Counted from the first letter of the stretch, positions 9,068-17,797 are shown. The stretch: 64,000 nucleotides of DNA from an uncultured Dorea sp. (GCA_910578865.1 CAJTRM010000016.1:8836-72835); one strand, 5' to 3'. The notes: generated from the sequence alone by a model not told the origin. Numbers and translations: made by a program.

Positions 9068-9643
9068 ATGAAAGAATTATTGATTATTGCAATTGGTTCC
9101 GCACTTGTAAATAACGTTGTACTCAGCCAGTTCCTTGGTATCTGTCCGTTCCTCGGCGTTTCCAAAAAGGTGGAGACGGCGTCCGGCATGGGCGGTGCGG
9201 TTATTTTCGTTATTACGATTGCATCCTTTTTTGCAGGTTTGATTTATAAGTTTATTTTGGCACCGTTACATTTTGAATACCTGCAGACGATCGTGTTTAT
9301 TCTTGTAATTGCAGCGCTTGTCCAGTTTGTTGAAATGTTCCTTAAGAAGGCTATGCCCTCCCTTTATAATGCGTTGGGTGTGTATCTGCCGCTGATTACC
9401 ACAAACTGTGCAGTGCTTGGTGTTGCACTTGCAAACGTTCAGAAAGAATATTCACTGCTTCAGGGAGTGATCAACGGCATCGGCATTTCCGTAGGTTTTG
9501 CCATTGCCATTGTGATACTGGCAGGGATCCGTGAGAAAATGGAATATAACGATGTGTCAGAGTCTTTCCAGGGAACTCCGATCGTACTGATTACATCAGC
9601 ACTTATGGCAATCGCGTTCTTTGGATTCTCTGGACTGATATAG
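9068..9643 (+). CDS. rnfA: Rnf complex subunit RnfA
   Basis: A 191-residue polytopic membrane subunit, six predicted helices, homologous to RnfE. It begins with the typical NNVVLSQFLGICPFLGVSKK and carries LITTNCAVLGVALAN. RnfA and RnfE form an inverted pair that holds a membrane [2Fe-2S] centre in studied Rnf/Nqr complexes. GGAGGAG precedes the start. Confidence 0.96.
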   Translation: MKELLIIAIGSALVNNVVLSQFLGICPFLGVSKKVETASGMGGAVIFVITIASFFAGLIYKFILAPLHFEYLQTIVFILVIAALVQFVEMFLKKAMPSLYNALGVYLPLITTNCAVLGVALANVQKEYSLLQGVINGIGISVGFAIAIVILAGIREKMEYNDVSESFQGTPIVLITSALMAIAFFGFSGLI

Positions 9644-9656
9644 GAGGAGACAGACT

Positions 9657-10448
9657 ATGAGTATAACAGGTATTATAATAGCTGCTGCAATCGTAGGCGG
9701 CACCGGATTATTCATTGGTGTGTTCCTTGGAGTTGCAGGAAAGAAATTTGCAGTAGAAGTAGATGAGAGAGAAGAGGCAATCCTTGGCGTCCTCCCGGGC
9801 AACAACTGTGGAGGATGCGGATATGCAGGATGTTCCGGACTTGCGGCCGCCATTGTAAAGGGAGAGGCTGAGATAGGCGCCTGTCCGGTAGGCGGCGCCC
9901 CAGTTGCGGCCAAGATCGGTGTGATCATGGGGCAGGAGGCAGGAGAGCAGGTTCGGCAGGTTGCATTTGTAAAGTGCGGCGGCACCTGTGAGAAGGCGAA
10001 GCAAGAATATGAATATCACGGGCTTAACGATTGTATTATGGCAAATATGATGCAGGACGGTGGACCGAAGGCATGTAATTATGGATGTCTTGGCGAAGGT
10101 ACCTGTGTGAAGGCATGTCCGTTTGATGCGATTCACATTATTGACGGAGTTGCTGTGGTGGACAAAGAAGAGTGTAAGGCCTGCGGCAAATGTATCGCTG
10201 TATGTCCGAAGCATCTGATTGAGCTTGTACCGTATGCTCAGAAGCATCTGGTGCAGTGCAGTTCCAGGGACAAGGGAAAAGATGTGATGCAGGCTTGTTC
10301 TGTGGGCTGTATCGGATGTAAAATGTGTGAAAAAGTATGTGAATTTGATGCCGTAAAGGTTGAGGGCAACATTGCACATATTGATCCGGAAAAATGTACA
10401 AACTGCGGGAAATGTGCAGAGAAATGTCCGAAAAAGGTTATTTTGTAG
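9657..10448 (+). CDS. rnfB: Rnf complex subunit RnfB (iron-sulfur, ferredoxin-facing)
   Basis: A 263-residue subunit with an N-terminal membrane helix and then a four-cysteine domain (NNCGGCGYAGCSG, about residues 48-60). Downstream are several [4Fe-4S] motifs: CGGTCEKAK, CVKACPFDAIHI, CKACGKCIAVCPKHLI, CIGCKMCEKVCEFDAV and CTNCGKCAEKCPKK. It accepts electrons from reduced ferredoxin and is the last gene of the rnf set. AGGAGG lies 10 bases before ATG 9657. Confidence 0.97.
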   Translation: MSITGIIIAAAIVGGTGLFIGVFLGVAGKKFAVEVDEREEAILGVLPGNNCGGCGYAGCSGLAAAIVKGEAEIGACPVGGAPVAAKIGVIMGQEAGEQVRQVAFVKCGGTCEKAKQEYEYHGLNDCIMANMMQDGGPKACNYGCLGEGTCVKACPFDAIHIIDGVAVVDKEECKACGKCIAVCPKHLIELVPYAQKHLVQCSSRDKGKDVMQACSVGCIGCKMCEKVCEFDAVKVEGNIAHIDPEKCTNCGKCAEKCPKKVIL

Positions 10449-10462
10449 ATTTGGAGAACAGT

Positions 10463-10954
10463 ATGAGACGATCTTTGAAGAAGGTCATATCCGAAGGGAC
10501 AGACAGATTCATAAAAGATATAAAGTCGGCAAAATGGGTGATTATTGGAATAATCACCTATTTTGTGTTATTAAGAAGGATGGTCGGAGGAGTCTGTCCG
10601 CTTGTGAAGGCTACCGGGTATCCATGTCCGTCCTGCGGACTGACAAGAGCAGGACTGAAGCTGCTGGAGATGGATTTTGCAGGGGCATGGCAGCTTCATC
10701 CTTTTATCTATGCAGCAGTATTTTTGTCCGTTCTGTTTGTCCGGGACCGGTATATTCTTGGCAGGACAGACATGGAGAGGCTGAAAAAGCTTTTGACAAT
10801 CTGTATTTTTGCAATGCTTGTGTTCTACGTCTACCGGATGTGCAGATATTTTCCGGGAGTTCCGCCTATGAGTTATTACAGTGACAATCTTCTGCACCGG
10901 ATGAGGGAAATGCTGGACGTTCTTCTGCAAGCGGGGAGATCGTCTATATCTTGA
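10463..10954 (+). CDS. DUF2752 family small membrane protein
   Basis: A 163-residue protein of unknown function. It has three or so hydrophobic helices (about residues 22-40, 73-92 and 105-125) and the family signature CPLVKATGYPCPSCGLTRAGL near residue 40. ATG 10463 is chosen because GGAGAACAGT precedes it and it begins 14 bases after rnfB, implying co-transcription with the Rnf operon. The gene's 3' end overlaps the convergent tmcAL gene by 11 bases, with no terminator between them. Confidence 0.8.
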   Translation: MRRSLKKVISEGTDRFIKDIKSAKWVIIGIITYFVLLRRMVGGVCPLVKATGYPCPSCGLTRAGLKLLEMDFAGAWQLHPFIYAAVFLSVLFVRDRYILGRTDMERLKKLLTICIFAMLVFYVYRMCRYFPGVPPMSYYSDNLLHRMREMLDVLLQAGRSSIS

Positions 10955-12227
10955 TTACCTGATGCTGGTATTCGTTGATAAAAGGCGTTTTGAATTTGTC
11001 GGTAATGATACTCTCATACAGATTCGATGCAAAGATATCGTGCTGCAGCATGGACAGACCAGTATCCGACAGGGCTTCTGCGCGGGCGGGCCGGGTAATA
11101 AGGGGCACTTTTGCAGATTGCTTTAAGACGGACAAGATGTTGGTGCTGTCTTTACGGAAGCCCAGGATATGTGCATACTGACAATATCCGGCTTTTTGAT
11201 AAGCCTTCAGGTCTGAGGCAGTGATGCCGAGGATGATATGCATCAGACAGCGGCTGATTCTTGCGTATGTCAATTCTCTTGTCTTCAGCAGGCTGCAGAA
11301 CTGGCTGAAAGACAGGAATTCACCTGCCCGGTTTATGATCCGGTTGGCCAGATCCTCAGATATATCCGTATATTGGGTCAAGGTTTCCTTTGTTTCTGAT
11401 AAGAGGCGGTACTTTAAAAGCAGTGAAAAATCATTGGCATATACGGGATAACGTGTATGGAAATACTCTTTTAATATTTGTAAACAGGAGTGAGGAACCT
11501 GATCTTTCAATTTCAGCAGCACACCGGGGGGCGCAGGTCCGTCGGTCAAACTGTATTGCGTCAGCCTGGGAAAGTCCTCGCCGTATGCCAGAGCCTTACG
11601 GATCGCGGCTGCGGAGCTCAAAGATGGAAGAAGCTTTTCGTCATGATATCCGGAGATGACGCGGCGGATCGTGCAGCATCGGATCGTGCTGTTTTTTTTG
11701 TAAAGTGCTTTCATGTATTCAATGCCCAGGATATTATTGGGCTGTTCCAGAATCATATCGAGGGTCCCGTCCTTGAAGTATGACTTTAAGGCAGCCTGTC
11801 TTGCCCGGGGGTAGGACAGGCCAGATTTTAGATAATTTCTAAGAAGGACACTGTATTCCTCAGGTTCATCCGCCAAAATCTTTGCTATTTTTCCAAGGGA
11901 TTTTACGTCCCCGCATTCACTTCCGAAGCATATGGCGTCCACGCAGCCCAGAGCATCCAGAAGTGCTATAGCTCCCTCGGCGAAGTATTCGGCACTGCCG
12001 CAGGCAAAGAAGACCGGAAGTTCAAAGACGGCGGCTACTCCGGCTTCCAGTGCGGCGAATGCCCGCAGACGTTTTGGCATCATGGCCGGAATACCGCGCT
12101 GTACATAATTTCCGCTCATCACAACAATAACAGTGTCGGCCCCTGTGACTTCCCTGGCCTTTCGGATGTGGTACAAATGTCCATTGTGAAAAGGATTGTA
12201 TTCGGTGATTAACCCAACGACTTTCAT
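10944..12227 (-). CDS. tmcAL: tRNA(Met) cytidine acetate ligase (YlbM family)
   Basis: A 427-residue protein with an N-terminal nucleotidyltransferase-like domain. ITEYNPFHNGHLYHIRKA contains the HxGH adenylate-binding motif, followed by VVMSGNYVQRG. In Bacillus subtilis the family (TmcAL) makes N4-acetylcytidine at the wobble position of elongator tRNA-Met, using acetate and ATP; acetate is the very product of pta/ackA encoded nearby. GGAG lies just upstream of the ATG at 12227. It is divergent from mgtE and convergent with the DUF2752 gene. Confidence 0.9.
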   Translation of the reverse strand: MKVVGLITEYNPFHNGHLYHIRKAREVTGADTVIVVMSGNYVQRGIPAMMPKRLRAFAALEAGVAAVFELPVFFACGSAEYFAEGAIALLDALGCVDAICFGSECGDVKSLGKIAKILADEPEEYSVLLRNYLKSGLSYPRARQAALKSYFKDGTLDMILEQPNNILGIEYMKALYKKNSTIRCCTIRRVISGYHDEKLLPSLSSAAAIRKALAYGEDFPRLTQYSLTDGPAPPGVLLKLKDQVPHSCLQILKEYFHTRYPVYANDFSLLLKYRLLSETKETLTQYTDISEDLANRIINRAGEFLSFSQFCSLLKTRELTYARISRCLMHIILGITASDLKAYQKAGYCQYAHILGFRKDSTNILSVLKQSAKVPLITRPARAEALSDTGLSMLQHDIFASNLYESIITDKFKTPFINEYQHQVIKI

Positions 12228-12238
12228 AAAGAATCTCC

Positions 12239-12267
12239 TTGTATATCTTTTTGAAATTTATTATACT
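12239..12267 (+). promoter_or_regulatory. Promoter of mgtE
   Basis: TTGTAT (12239-12244), 17 bases, TATACT (12262-12267), about 43 bases before the mgtE ATG. The leader after the expected transcription start is only about 35 bases, too short for an Mg2+-sensing M-box riboswitch. Confidence 0.6.
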
Positions 12268-12288
12268 ATAGAAGTATTATGTTAGCAA
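12260..12288 (-). promoter_or_regulatory. Promoter of tmcAL
   Basis: On the minus strand, TTGCTA (12288-12283), a 17-base spacer and TATAAT (12265-12260) lie about 33 bases before the tmcAL start codon. The -10 box overlaps the -10 box of the mgtE promoter on the other strand. Confidence 0.65.
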
Positions 12289-12309
12289 ATGTCAGAAAGG
12301 AGGGTATAT

Positions 12310-13737
12310 ATGCACACAAAAGATTTGGAACGTGTGACGGCAGAAGAGTGGGGAGATGACGTTGCCCAGAGTGAGTTTGACCACGACTATAAGGAAGAAC
12401 TCACCGAAGAGCGTATTCTTGAGATGCTTGAAAAGCGGCAGTTCAAGGAACTTAAGGAAGAACTTGAGAATAATATGTACCCGGTTGACCTTGCGGAGAT
12501 CCTGGAGGAGTTCGGACAGAAGCAGCTTGTGATGGTATTTCGTCTGCTTGTAAAGGAGGAGGCCGCAGAGACATTTGCGTATATGAACAGTGATATGCGT
12601 GAGATACTGATCAACGCACTGACGGATTCAGAGCTTGAAGAAGTGATGGAAGAGATGTACCTGGACGATACGGTGGATGTCCTGGAGGAGATGCCTGCCA
12701 ATGTGGTAGATCGTCTGCTCCTTGTGACGGATGAGGAGAAGCGCGCCCAAATTAACCAGCTTTTACAGTATCCGGAGGACAGCGCCGGGAGTGTTATGAA
12801 TGTGGATTACATTGCACTCAGCCAGGAGATGACAGTGGAGGATGCGATTCTTAAGATCCGTCAGGTGGGGCTGAACCGTGAGACCATCTACACCTGTTAT
12901 GTGACGGAAAAAAGGCATCTGATCGGCGCCGTGGACATTAAGGATCTTCTGACTACCGGTGAATCCAGAAGTATTGAAGAGATTATGGATACAAATATGC
13001 TCTATGCCCAGACGACGGACGATCAGGAGGAAGTGGCCAGGATGATCATGAAATATGGTCTGATCGCTCTTCCCATTGTTGACCATGAGCACTGTATGGT
13101 GGGCATTGTCACCGTAGATGATGCCATGATCGTATTGCAGGAGGAGGAGACAGAGGATATCAGTATCATGGCCGGGGTGAACCCTAATGAAGAATCTTAT
13201 TTCGGGACGACGGTGACGGAACATGTAAAAAGCCGTCTGCCATGGCTGTTAGTGCTGATGCTGTCTGCGATTGTGACACAGATGGTCATGAACCGGTACA
13301 ATAGTGCTCTGGCGGTGATGCCGCAGCTTGCGGGTTTTATTCCTATGCTGACGGGAACCGGCGGAAACTGTGGTTCCCAGAGTTCCACACTTATGATCCG
13401 TGGACTGGCTATCGGTGAGATTGAGTTCGGAGATTTGCTGAAGGTGATCTGGAAGGAGATAAGGATTGCTGTCTGTATTAGTATTATCCTTGCAGTGGTA
13501 AACGGAGTCCGCATCATGCTGATGGGGCAGGGGGATGCAACGATGGCTCTTACCATCGGCATCACGATGGCCTGTACGGTTGTGATCGCCAAGGTGGTGG
13601 GGTGCACATTGCCCCTTGTGGCGAAGAAAGTGGGGCTTGACCCGGCTCTTATGGCAACGCCTCTGATCTCTACCCTGGTGGATATCAGTACGATCAGTGT
13701 ATATTTTGCGATCGTGAGTGTAGTGTTTCGGTTGTGA
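12310..13737 (+). CDS. mgtE: Magnesium transporter MgtE
   Basis: A 475-residue Mg2+ channel with the full family order. The cytosolic MgtE N-terminal helical domain is at about residues 20-130, a pair of CBS domains at about 135-260 (the second around LIALPIVDHEHCMVGIVTVDDAM), and a five-helix membrane domain from about 305, including the pore motif GTGGNCGSQSSTLMIRGLA. The N and CBS domains sense cytosolic Mg2+ and close the channel. ATG 12310 follows AAGGAGGGTATAT. Confidence 0.95.
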   Translation: MHTKDLERVTAEEWGDDVAQSEFDHDYKEELTEERILEMLEKRQFKELKEELENNMYPVDLAEILEEFGQKQLVMVFRLLVKEEAAETFAYMNSDMREILINALTDSELEEVMEEMYLDDTVDVLEEMPANVVDRLLLVTDEEKRAQINQLLQYPEDSAGSVMNVDYIALSQEMTVEDAILKIRQVGLNRETIYTCYVTEKRHLIGAVDIKDLLTTGESRSIEEIMDTNMLYAQTTDDQEEVARMIMKYGLIALPIVDHEHCMVGIVTVDDAMIVLQEEETEDISIMAGVNPNEESYFGTTVTEHVKSRLPWLLVLMLSAIVTQMVMNRYNSALAVMPQLAGFIPMLTGTGGNCGSQSSTLMIRGLAIGEIEFGDLLKVIWKEIRIAVCISIILAVVNGVRIMLMGQGDATMALTIGITMACTVVIAKVVGCTLPLVAKKVGLDPALMATPLISTLVDISTISVYFAIVSVVFRL

Positions 13738-13857
13738 TTTTACAATGGGGAAATCAGTTGAAGTGCAACGTTTATTTCCACGGTTTATTTCTACTTTAAA
13801 ATTAAGTAGAAACGGAGTAATTAGAATTAAATATTAAAAGGTATTATGGTAAAATAT

Positions 13858-13920
13858 AGAAGATGTCATAAATAATTTTTATGGCATCTTCTGCGTCTGG
13901 TTTTGTGTACCAAAACGCAG
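13858..13920 (+). other. Two tandem hairpins between mgtE and the chemoreceptor gene
   Basis: AGAAGATGTCAT (13858-13869) pairs with ATGGCATCTTCT (13881-13892) through one G-T pair. Directly after it, CTGCG (13891-13895) with an inner TTTTG pairs with CAAAACGCAG ending at 13920. Neither hairpin is followed by a T-run, so neither is a convincing terminator. They lie 43-105 bases before the chemoreceptor start and might be a leader structure. Upstream, TTAAAT-17-TAAAAT (13827-13855) could be a weak promoter. Confidence 0.5.
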
Positions 13921-13962
13921 AATCTAATATTTGCATATTTGTGGAATGAAAGGAAAAGAGAC

Positions 13963-15909
13963 ATGAAGTCGATCAAGTCAAAAATTCAAATCAGTATGTT
14001 GTCAGTTGTATTGGTCGGCGCTGTGTTGATCGGAGTGATCACAGCCCTTCTGAACGCCAAAGGGATTGACGCCGTCATGACAAAGACTTTAGGACCGGCT
14101 GCCCAGATGGCGTCGGACGCGGTGGAATGGCGGATGGATAAGTACTGGACGGCGCTGCAGGAAGCGGCTGCTTCTGACATATTCAGACAGTCTGATCCTA
14201 CGGCCCCGGAATTGATTCCCGTTCGGGAAGACATTGCTCAGAGAAATGATTTTCTTTATACAGGAAAAATGGATGCCGACGGATTTTCTTCTACCGGTTA
14301 CAGTTATGCTGAAGAAGAGTATTTCCAGAAATGTAAGGAGACTATGAAACCCTACATTTCTGATATAATGAATGACGGAAAGCAGATGATTTTTCTGCTG
14401 GAAGTTCCTATTGTTGAGAACGGTCAGTTTGCAGGTGCGGTCTATGGCGGGATCAGCGCTGACTTTTTATCAGACATTGTAGTCAATCTGGCGATGGGAA
14501 ATGACGGTGTAGCCTATGTGCTGGACAACAAGGGGAATGTGATCGGACACCGGGAGCGTTCTATTGTAGAAGAGGGATCCAATATGATCGAAGCAGCCAA
14601 AGGAGATTCCAGCCTGGAAGACGTAGCTTTGGTGAACCAGCGCATGATCGAGAAAGAGACCGGCTTTGGAACTTATAAATTGTATGGTGATAATAAATTC
14701 GTAGGGTTTGCTCCCATTGAAGGAAATCAGGAATGGAGTATTGCGATCGAGACCAGTCAGAGAGAGTTTAAATCTACGCTGGATCGCAGTATTCTGCTGA
14801 CGATCCTGGTGGTGATATTAGTGGTAATTGCTACGTTCCCCGTGGCGGTGAAGGTGGGACGGTCTATCTCCAACCCTATCCGTGCCTGTGTGAAACGGCT
14901 GGAAGGGCTGGCTGAGGGCGATCTGAAGACTCCCACTCCGGCAGTAAAATCCAAAGATGAGACGGCGGAACTGACAAAGGCTCTGGACACTACCGTTCAC
15001 CGCTTAAATGAAGTAGTACAGGATGTATCCCACCATTTGGGAAAAATGGGGCAGGGAGATTTTCGTGAGAATATTACGCGTACATACTGGGGAGATTTTG
15101 CGGCGATTGAACAGTCTATCAAGGCAATTCACAGTTCCTTGAAGGATACTCTCGTTCAGATCACACAGTCGGCTGCAACGGTGGAAACCAGCGCAGGACA
15201 GGTGTCTAATGGGGCGCAGTCTTTAAGCCAGGGAGCTACCGAGCAGGCAAGCGCGGTTCATGAGCTTTCTGCTACTGTCACTGGAATTGCAGAGAGTGCA
15301 AAGCAGACGGTAGAGATAGCGGGAGAGGCAGGTCACTATGTGAACCAGGCAGGCGCGCAGTTGAATACCAGTGTGGATTATGTCAAGGAGCTGAACGCTG
15401 CTATGGAGAAAATTTCCGGTTCTTCCTCTGAAATCCGGAAGATTATTGATACGATTGAAAGCATTGCATTTCAGACCAATATTTTGGCTCTGAATGCCGC
15501 TGTGGAGGCTGCCCGGGCAGGAAGTGCAGGTAAAGGGTTTGCTGTAGTATCCGATGAAGTACGCAATTTGGCCGCAAAGTCTGATGAGGCTGCCAAAGCC
15601 ACAAAGGAACTGATTGAAGGTTCTATAGCTGCCGTTGCGGAAGGCGGACAGGTGGTGGATAAAGTGACGGAATCGCTGGATAAGACCAGTTCTATCGCCG
15701 GAAATGTCACTATGAAAATGAATGAGGTAGTGGAGGCAATAGAAAGTCAGACTGCTGCTTTTGAGCAGGCGACAGAAGGGATTGATCAGATTTCATCCGT
15801 GGTTCAGAGCACCTCTGAAACTTCGGTGCAGAGTGCTGCCACTGCCCAGGATCTGTCAGAGCAGTCCCGTTTGATGAACAACCTGACGCAGAGATTCCGA
15901 TTGAATTAA
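13963..15909 (+). CDS. Methyl-accepting chemotaxis protein with Cache sensor
   Basis: A 648-residue chemoreceptor. A first membrane helix (about residues 9-31) is followed by an extracytoplasmic double-Cache-like domain, where GGISADFLSDIVVNLAMG and AYVLDNKGNVIGH are typical. A second helix (about 272-296), a HAMP domain (about 297-350) and the cytoplasmic signalling rod follow, with the hairpin tip FQTNILALNAAVEAARAG near residue 505. It would control CheA. No che or flagellar gene is in the window, so the output pathway is unknown. The start at 13963 is supported by AAAGGAAAAGAG. Confidence 0.93.
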   Translation: MKSIKSKIQISMLSVVLVGAVLIGVITALLNAKGIDAVMTKTLGPAAQMASDAVEWRMDKYWTALQEAAASDIFRQSDPTAPELIPVREDIAQRNDFLYTGKMDADGFSSTGYSYAEEEYFQKCKETMKPYISDIMNDGKQMIFLLEVPIVENGQFAGAVYGGISADFLSDIVVNLAMGNDGVAYVLDNKGNVIGHRERSIVEEGSNMIEAAKGDSSLEDVALVNQRMIEKETGFGTYKLYGDNKFVGFAPIEGNQEWSIAIETSQREFKSTLDRSILLTILVVILVVIATFPVAVKVGRSISNPIRACVKRLEGLAEGDLKTPTPAVKSKDETAELTKALDTTVHRLNEVVQDVSHHLGKMGQGDFRENITRTYWGDFAAIEQSIKAIHSSLKDTLVQITQSAATVETSAGQVSNGAQSLSQGATEQASAVHELSATVTGIAESAKQTVEIAGEAGHYVNQAGAQLNTSVDYVKELNAAMEKISGSSSEIRKIIDTIESIAFQTNILALNAAVEAARAGSAGKGFAVVSDEVRNLAAKSDEAAKATKELIEGSIAAVAEGGQVVDKVTESLDKTSSIAGNVTMKMNEVVEAIESQTAAFEQATEGIDQISSVVQSTSETSVQSAATAQDLSEQSRLMNNLTQRFRLN

Positions 15910-15964
15910 ATACTTGTATTCTTTATTCTTTGATTCTCTTATGTCCTGAAGCTTTACTTTTTTC

Positions 15965-15997
15965 TTGACAATTAATACCGGGGAGGGGTATTATAAT
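15965..15997 (+). promoter_or_regulatory. Promoter with a dyad operator before the LRR surface protein
   Basis: TTGACA (15965-15970) is followed by TATTAT (15989-15994, spacer 18) or TATAAT (15992-15997, spacer 21). Between the two boxes lies a perfect dyad, TAATACC (15973-15979) and GGTATTA (15987-15993), seven bases apart. A dyad inside a promoter with a long spacer is how MerR-type activators act, but ordinary repression is equally possible; no regulator gene is adjacent. Confidence 0.6.
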
Positions 15998-16042
15998 GGT
16001 GAGTATAAAGGGGGATATATGAAAGGAAAAGGAGTCAATGTG

Positions 16043-17797
16043 ATGAAAAGAGGTATGAAAAAGCTGTTTATTTTGTCTCTGTGTATCTGTACAGTTATGG
16101 GGCAGACAGTGTATGCTCAAGGTGAAGCTGCCGGAGAACCGGGAACAACGGAGGCTTATGAGCAGAAAGAGGAAGGATCGGAAAGCATACAGGAAAGTAC
16201 ACAAACGGTGGAAAAAGACAACAAAATGAATACTGTGGAATCAGATGAGAAGGTGCAGTCTGGAAGCGGAACACAAGCCCGGGCAGATGGTGTGGAGATT
16301 AATGCAGCAAATTTCCCGGATGAGAATTTCCGTGATTATGTTAGTAAGCAGTTTGACACAGACGGAGATGGGAGTCTTTCCGCGGATGAGATCAGTGCGG
16401 CTGTGGAAATTAATGTATATTTTAAAGATATCGCTTCTTTAGAAGGAGTAGGGTACTTTACTTCATTAAATATTTTACAGTGTTGTGGCAACCAACTGAA
16501 AAATTTGGATGTAAGTAAAAATACAAAATTGACATTTTTAGAGTGTAGTAGCAATGAACTGAAAAACCTGGATGTAAGTAAAAATGTAGAATTATCTGTA
16601 TTATCCTGTGCTGAAAATTCGTTGTCTAGTTTGGATGTAAGTAAAAATATAAAATTGACGTCTTTAGAGTGTAGTAGTAATCAACTAAAAAGTTTGGATG
16701 TAAGTAAAAATATAGAATTAACAAGTCTGGTTTGTGCCTACCAAAGTCTGACTAGTTTAGAGGTGAGTAAAAATACAAAATTAGAACTTTTGAGTTTACC
16801 TGGGAATCAATTGACCAGTTTAGATGTAAGTAAAAATACGAATTTAGATAGTTTGCTTTGCAGTGCGAACCAATTGAAAAATTTAGACGTGAGTAAAAAT
16901 ACGGATTTAAAGTATTTATATTGCAATGATAATCAGTTGACAAATCTGGATGTAAGTAGAAACATAGCATTAGTTCAGATAATATGTAGTGATAATCAGA
17001 TAATGGATTTGGATATAAGTAAAAATGTGAACTTACAATGGTTACAATGCGAACAGAACCGGCTGACAAGCCTGGATGTAAGAAATTGTACTAAACTTGA
17101 AAAACTACATGTTCGTCCTTTGACAAAATCAAAAGTTCAATATACAAAGGAGCCAGCTGAATTTCTTTACGGTACAGAAACCGATCGGGATACCTCAGAA
17201 ATTATCACTAATACCAACCCCTCCGAAGTTAAAGCTGATATATCAGAGATCCTTTCGGACAAGATTTTTAAAGCATTTAACATAGACCCGGACAAAGTCA
17301 AAGCTGAAATTGTTGTGACACAGAAAGAAGCGGAGAAAAAGAATAAAGAGTACCTGACAAACCTTGCAAACCAGTCCGGAGACACTGTGCTGAAAGTGTA
17401 TGATGTTGTGATGGATCTGTATGTAGACGGTAAACACAAGGGGAATATTACAGATGATTTTGGGAACCTGAAATTGACCTTTTTCGTAGGGACCGAATAT
17501 GCCGGGCAAAAGGTAGTTGTGTACCAGCTTCACGGGGATGAAGTGATCCGGCATAAAAATAAAGTTGTTAAGAAAGATGGTACCGTCACGATCACAGTTC
17601 CGAAATTATCGACTTTTGCGGTGGCACTGCAGGATTCTGATGGAACAATTATGAAAAACACTGCAGGGAATCATATTATAAACCGGTCGCCGCAGACAGG
17701 AGATTCTGCGAATATAGTATTTTGGTCTGTATCAGCAGTTTTTGCAATGGCTGTATTTTTGATGTCCGCCACAAAAGTGAAAAAGAGGAAATCATAA
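16043..17797 (+). CDS. Sortase-anchored leucine-rich-repeat surface protein
   Basis: A 584-residue secreted protein. It has a signal peptide (residues 1-26, KKLFILSLCICTVMG then VYAQ), an acidic linker, and an EF-hand-like DTDGDGSLSADEI after NFPDENFRDYV. Ten 21-residue leucine-rich repeats of the form LDVSKNxxLxxLxCxxNQ run from about residue 152 to 360. After a further extracellular domain it ends in SPQTGD, a hydrophobic helix and KVKKRKS: a sorting signal of the (S/P)PxTG type used by clostridial sortases in place of LPxTG. ATG 16043 follows AAAGGAG; 16019 is an alternative. The repeat section is distinctly AT-rich compared with neighbouring genes. Ligand and role are unknown; adhesion is a guess from the family. 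Confidence 0.85.
   Translation: MKRGMKKLFILSLCICTVMGQTVYAQGEAAGEPGTTEAYEQKEEGSESIQESTQTVEKDNKMNTVESDEKVQSGSGTQARADGVEINAANFPDENFRDYVSKQFDTDGDGSLSADEISAAVEINVYFKDIASLEGVGYFTSLNILQCCGNQLKNLDVSKNTKLTFLECSSNELKNLDVSKNVELSVLSCAENSLSSLDVSKNIKLTSLECSSNQLKSLDVSKNIELTSLVCAYQSLTSLEVSKNTKLELLSLPGNQLTSLDVSKNTNLDSLLCSANQLKNLDVSKNTDLKYLYCNDNQLTNLDVSRNIALVQIICSDNQIMDLDISKNVNLQWLQCEQNRLTSLDVRNCTKLEKLHVRPLTKSKVQYTKEPAEFLYGTETDRDTSEIITNTNPSEVKADISEILSDKIFKAFNIDPDKVKAEIVVTQKEAEKKNKEYLTNLANQSGDTVLKVYDVVMDLYVDGKHKGNITDDFGNLKLTFFVGTEYAGQKVVVYQLHGDEVIRHKNKVVKKDGTVTITVPKLSTFAVALQDSDGTIMKNTAGNHIINRSPQTGDSANIVFWSVSAVFAMAVFLMSATKVKKRKS
16496..17125 (+). repeat. Ten tandem 63-bp repeats encoding leucine-rich repeats
   Basis: Each unit encodes 21 residues and keeps a near-constant core, TTGGATGTAAGTAAAAAT (LDVSKN), while the last ten codons vary. 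The strong DNA conservation of the core suggests recent tandem duplication or recombination between units, so repeat number may vary between strains. Confidence 0.85.

Noticed and set aside
12268..12309. M-box magnesium riboswitch before mgtE
   Set aside because: The space between the promoter and the start codon is about 40 bases, far below the size of an M-box.
16496..17125. CRISPR-like array because of regular 63-bp spacing
   Set aside because: The repeats are in frame and encode leucine-rich repeats without unique spacers.
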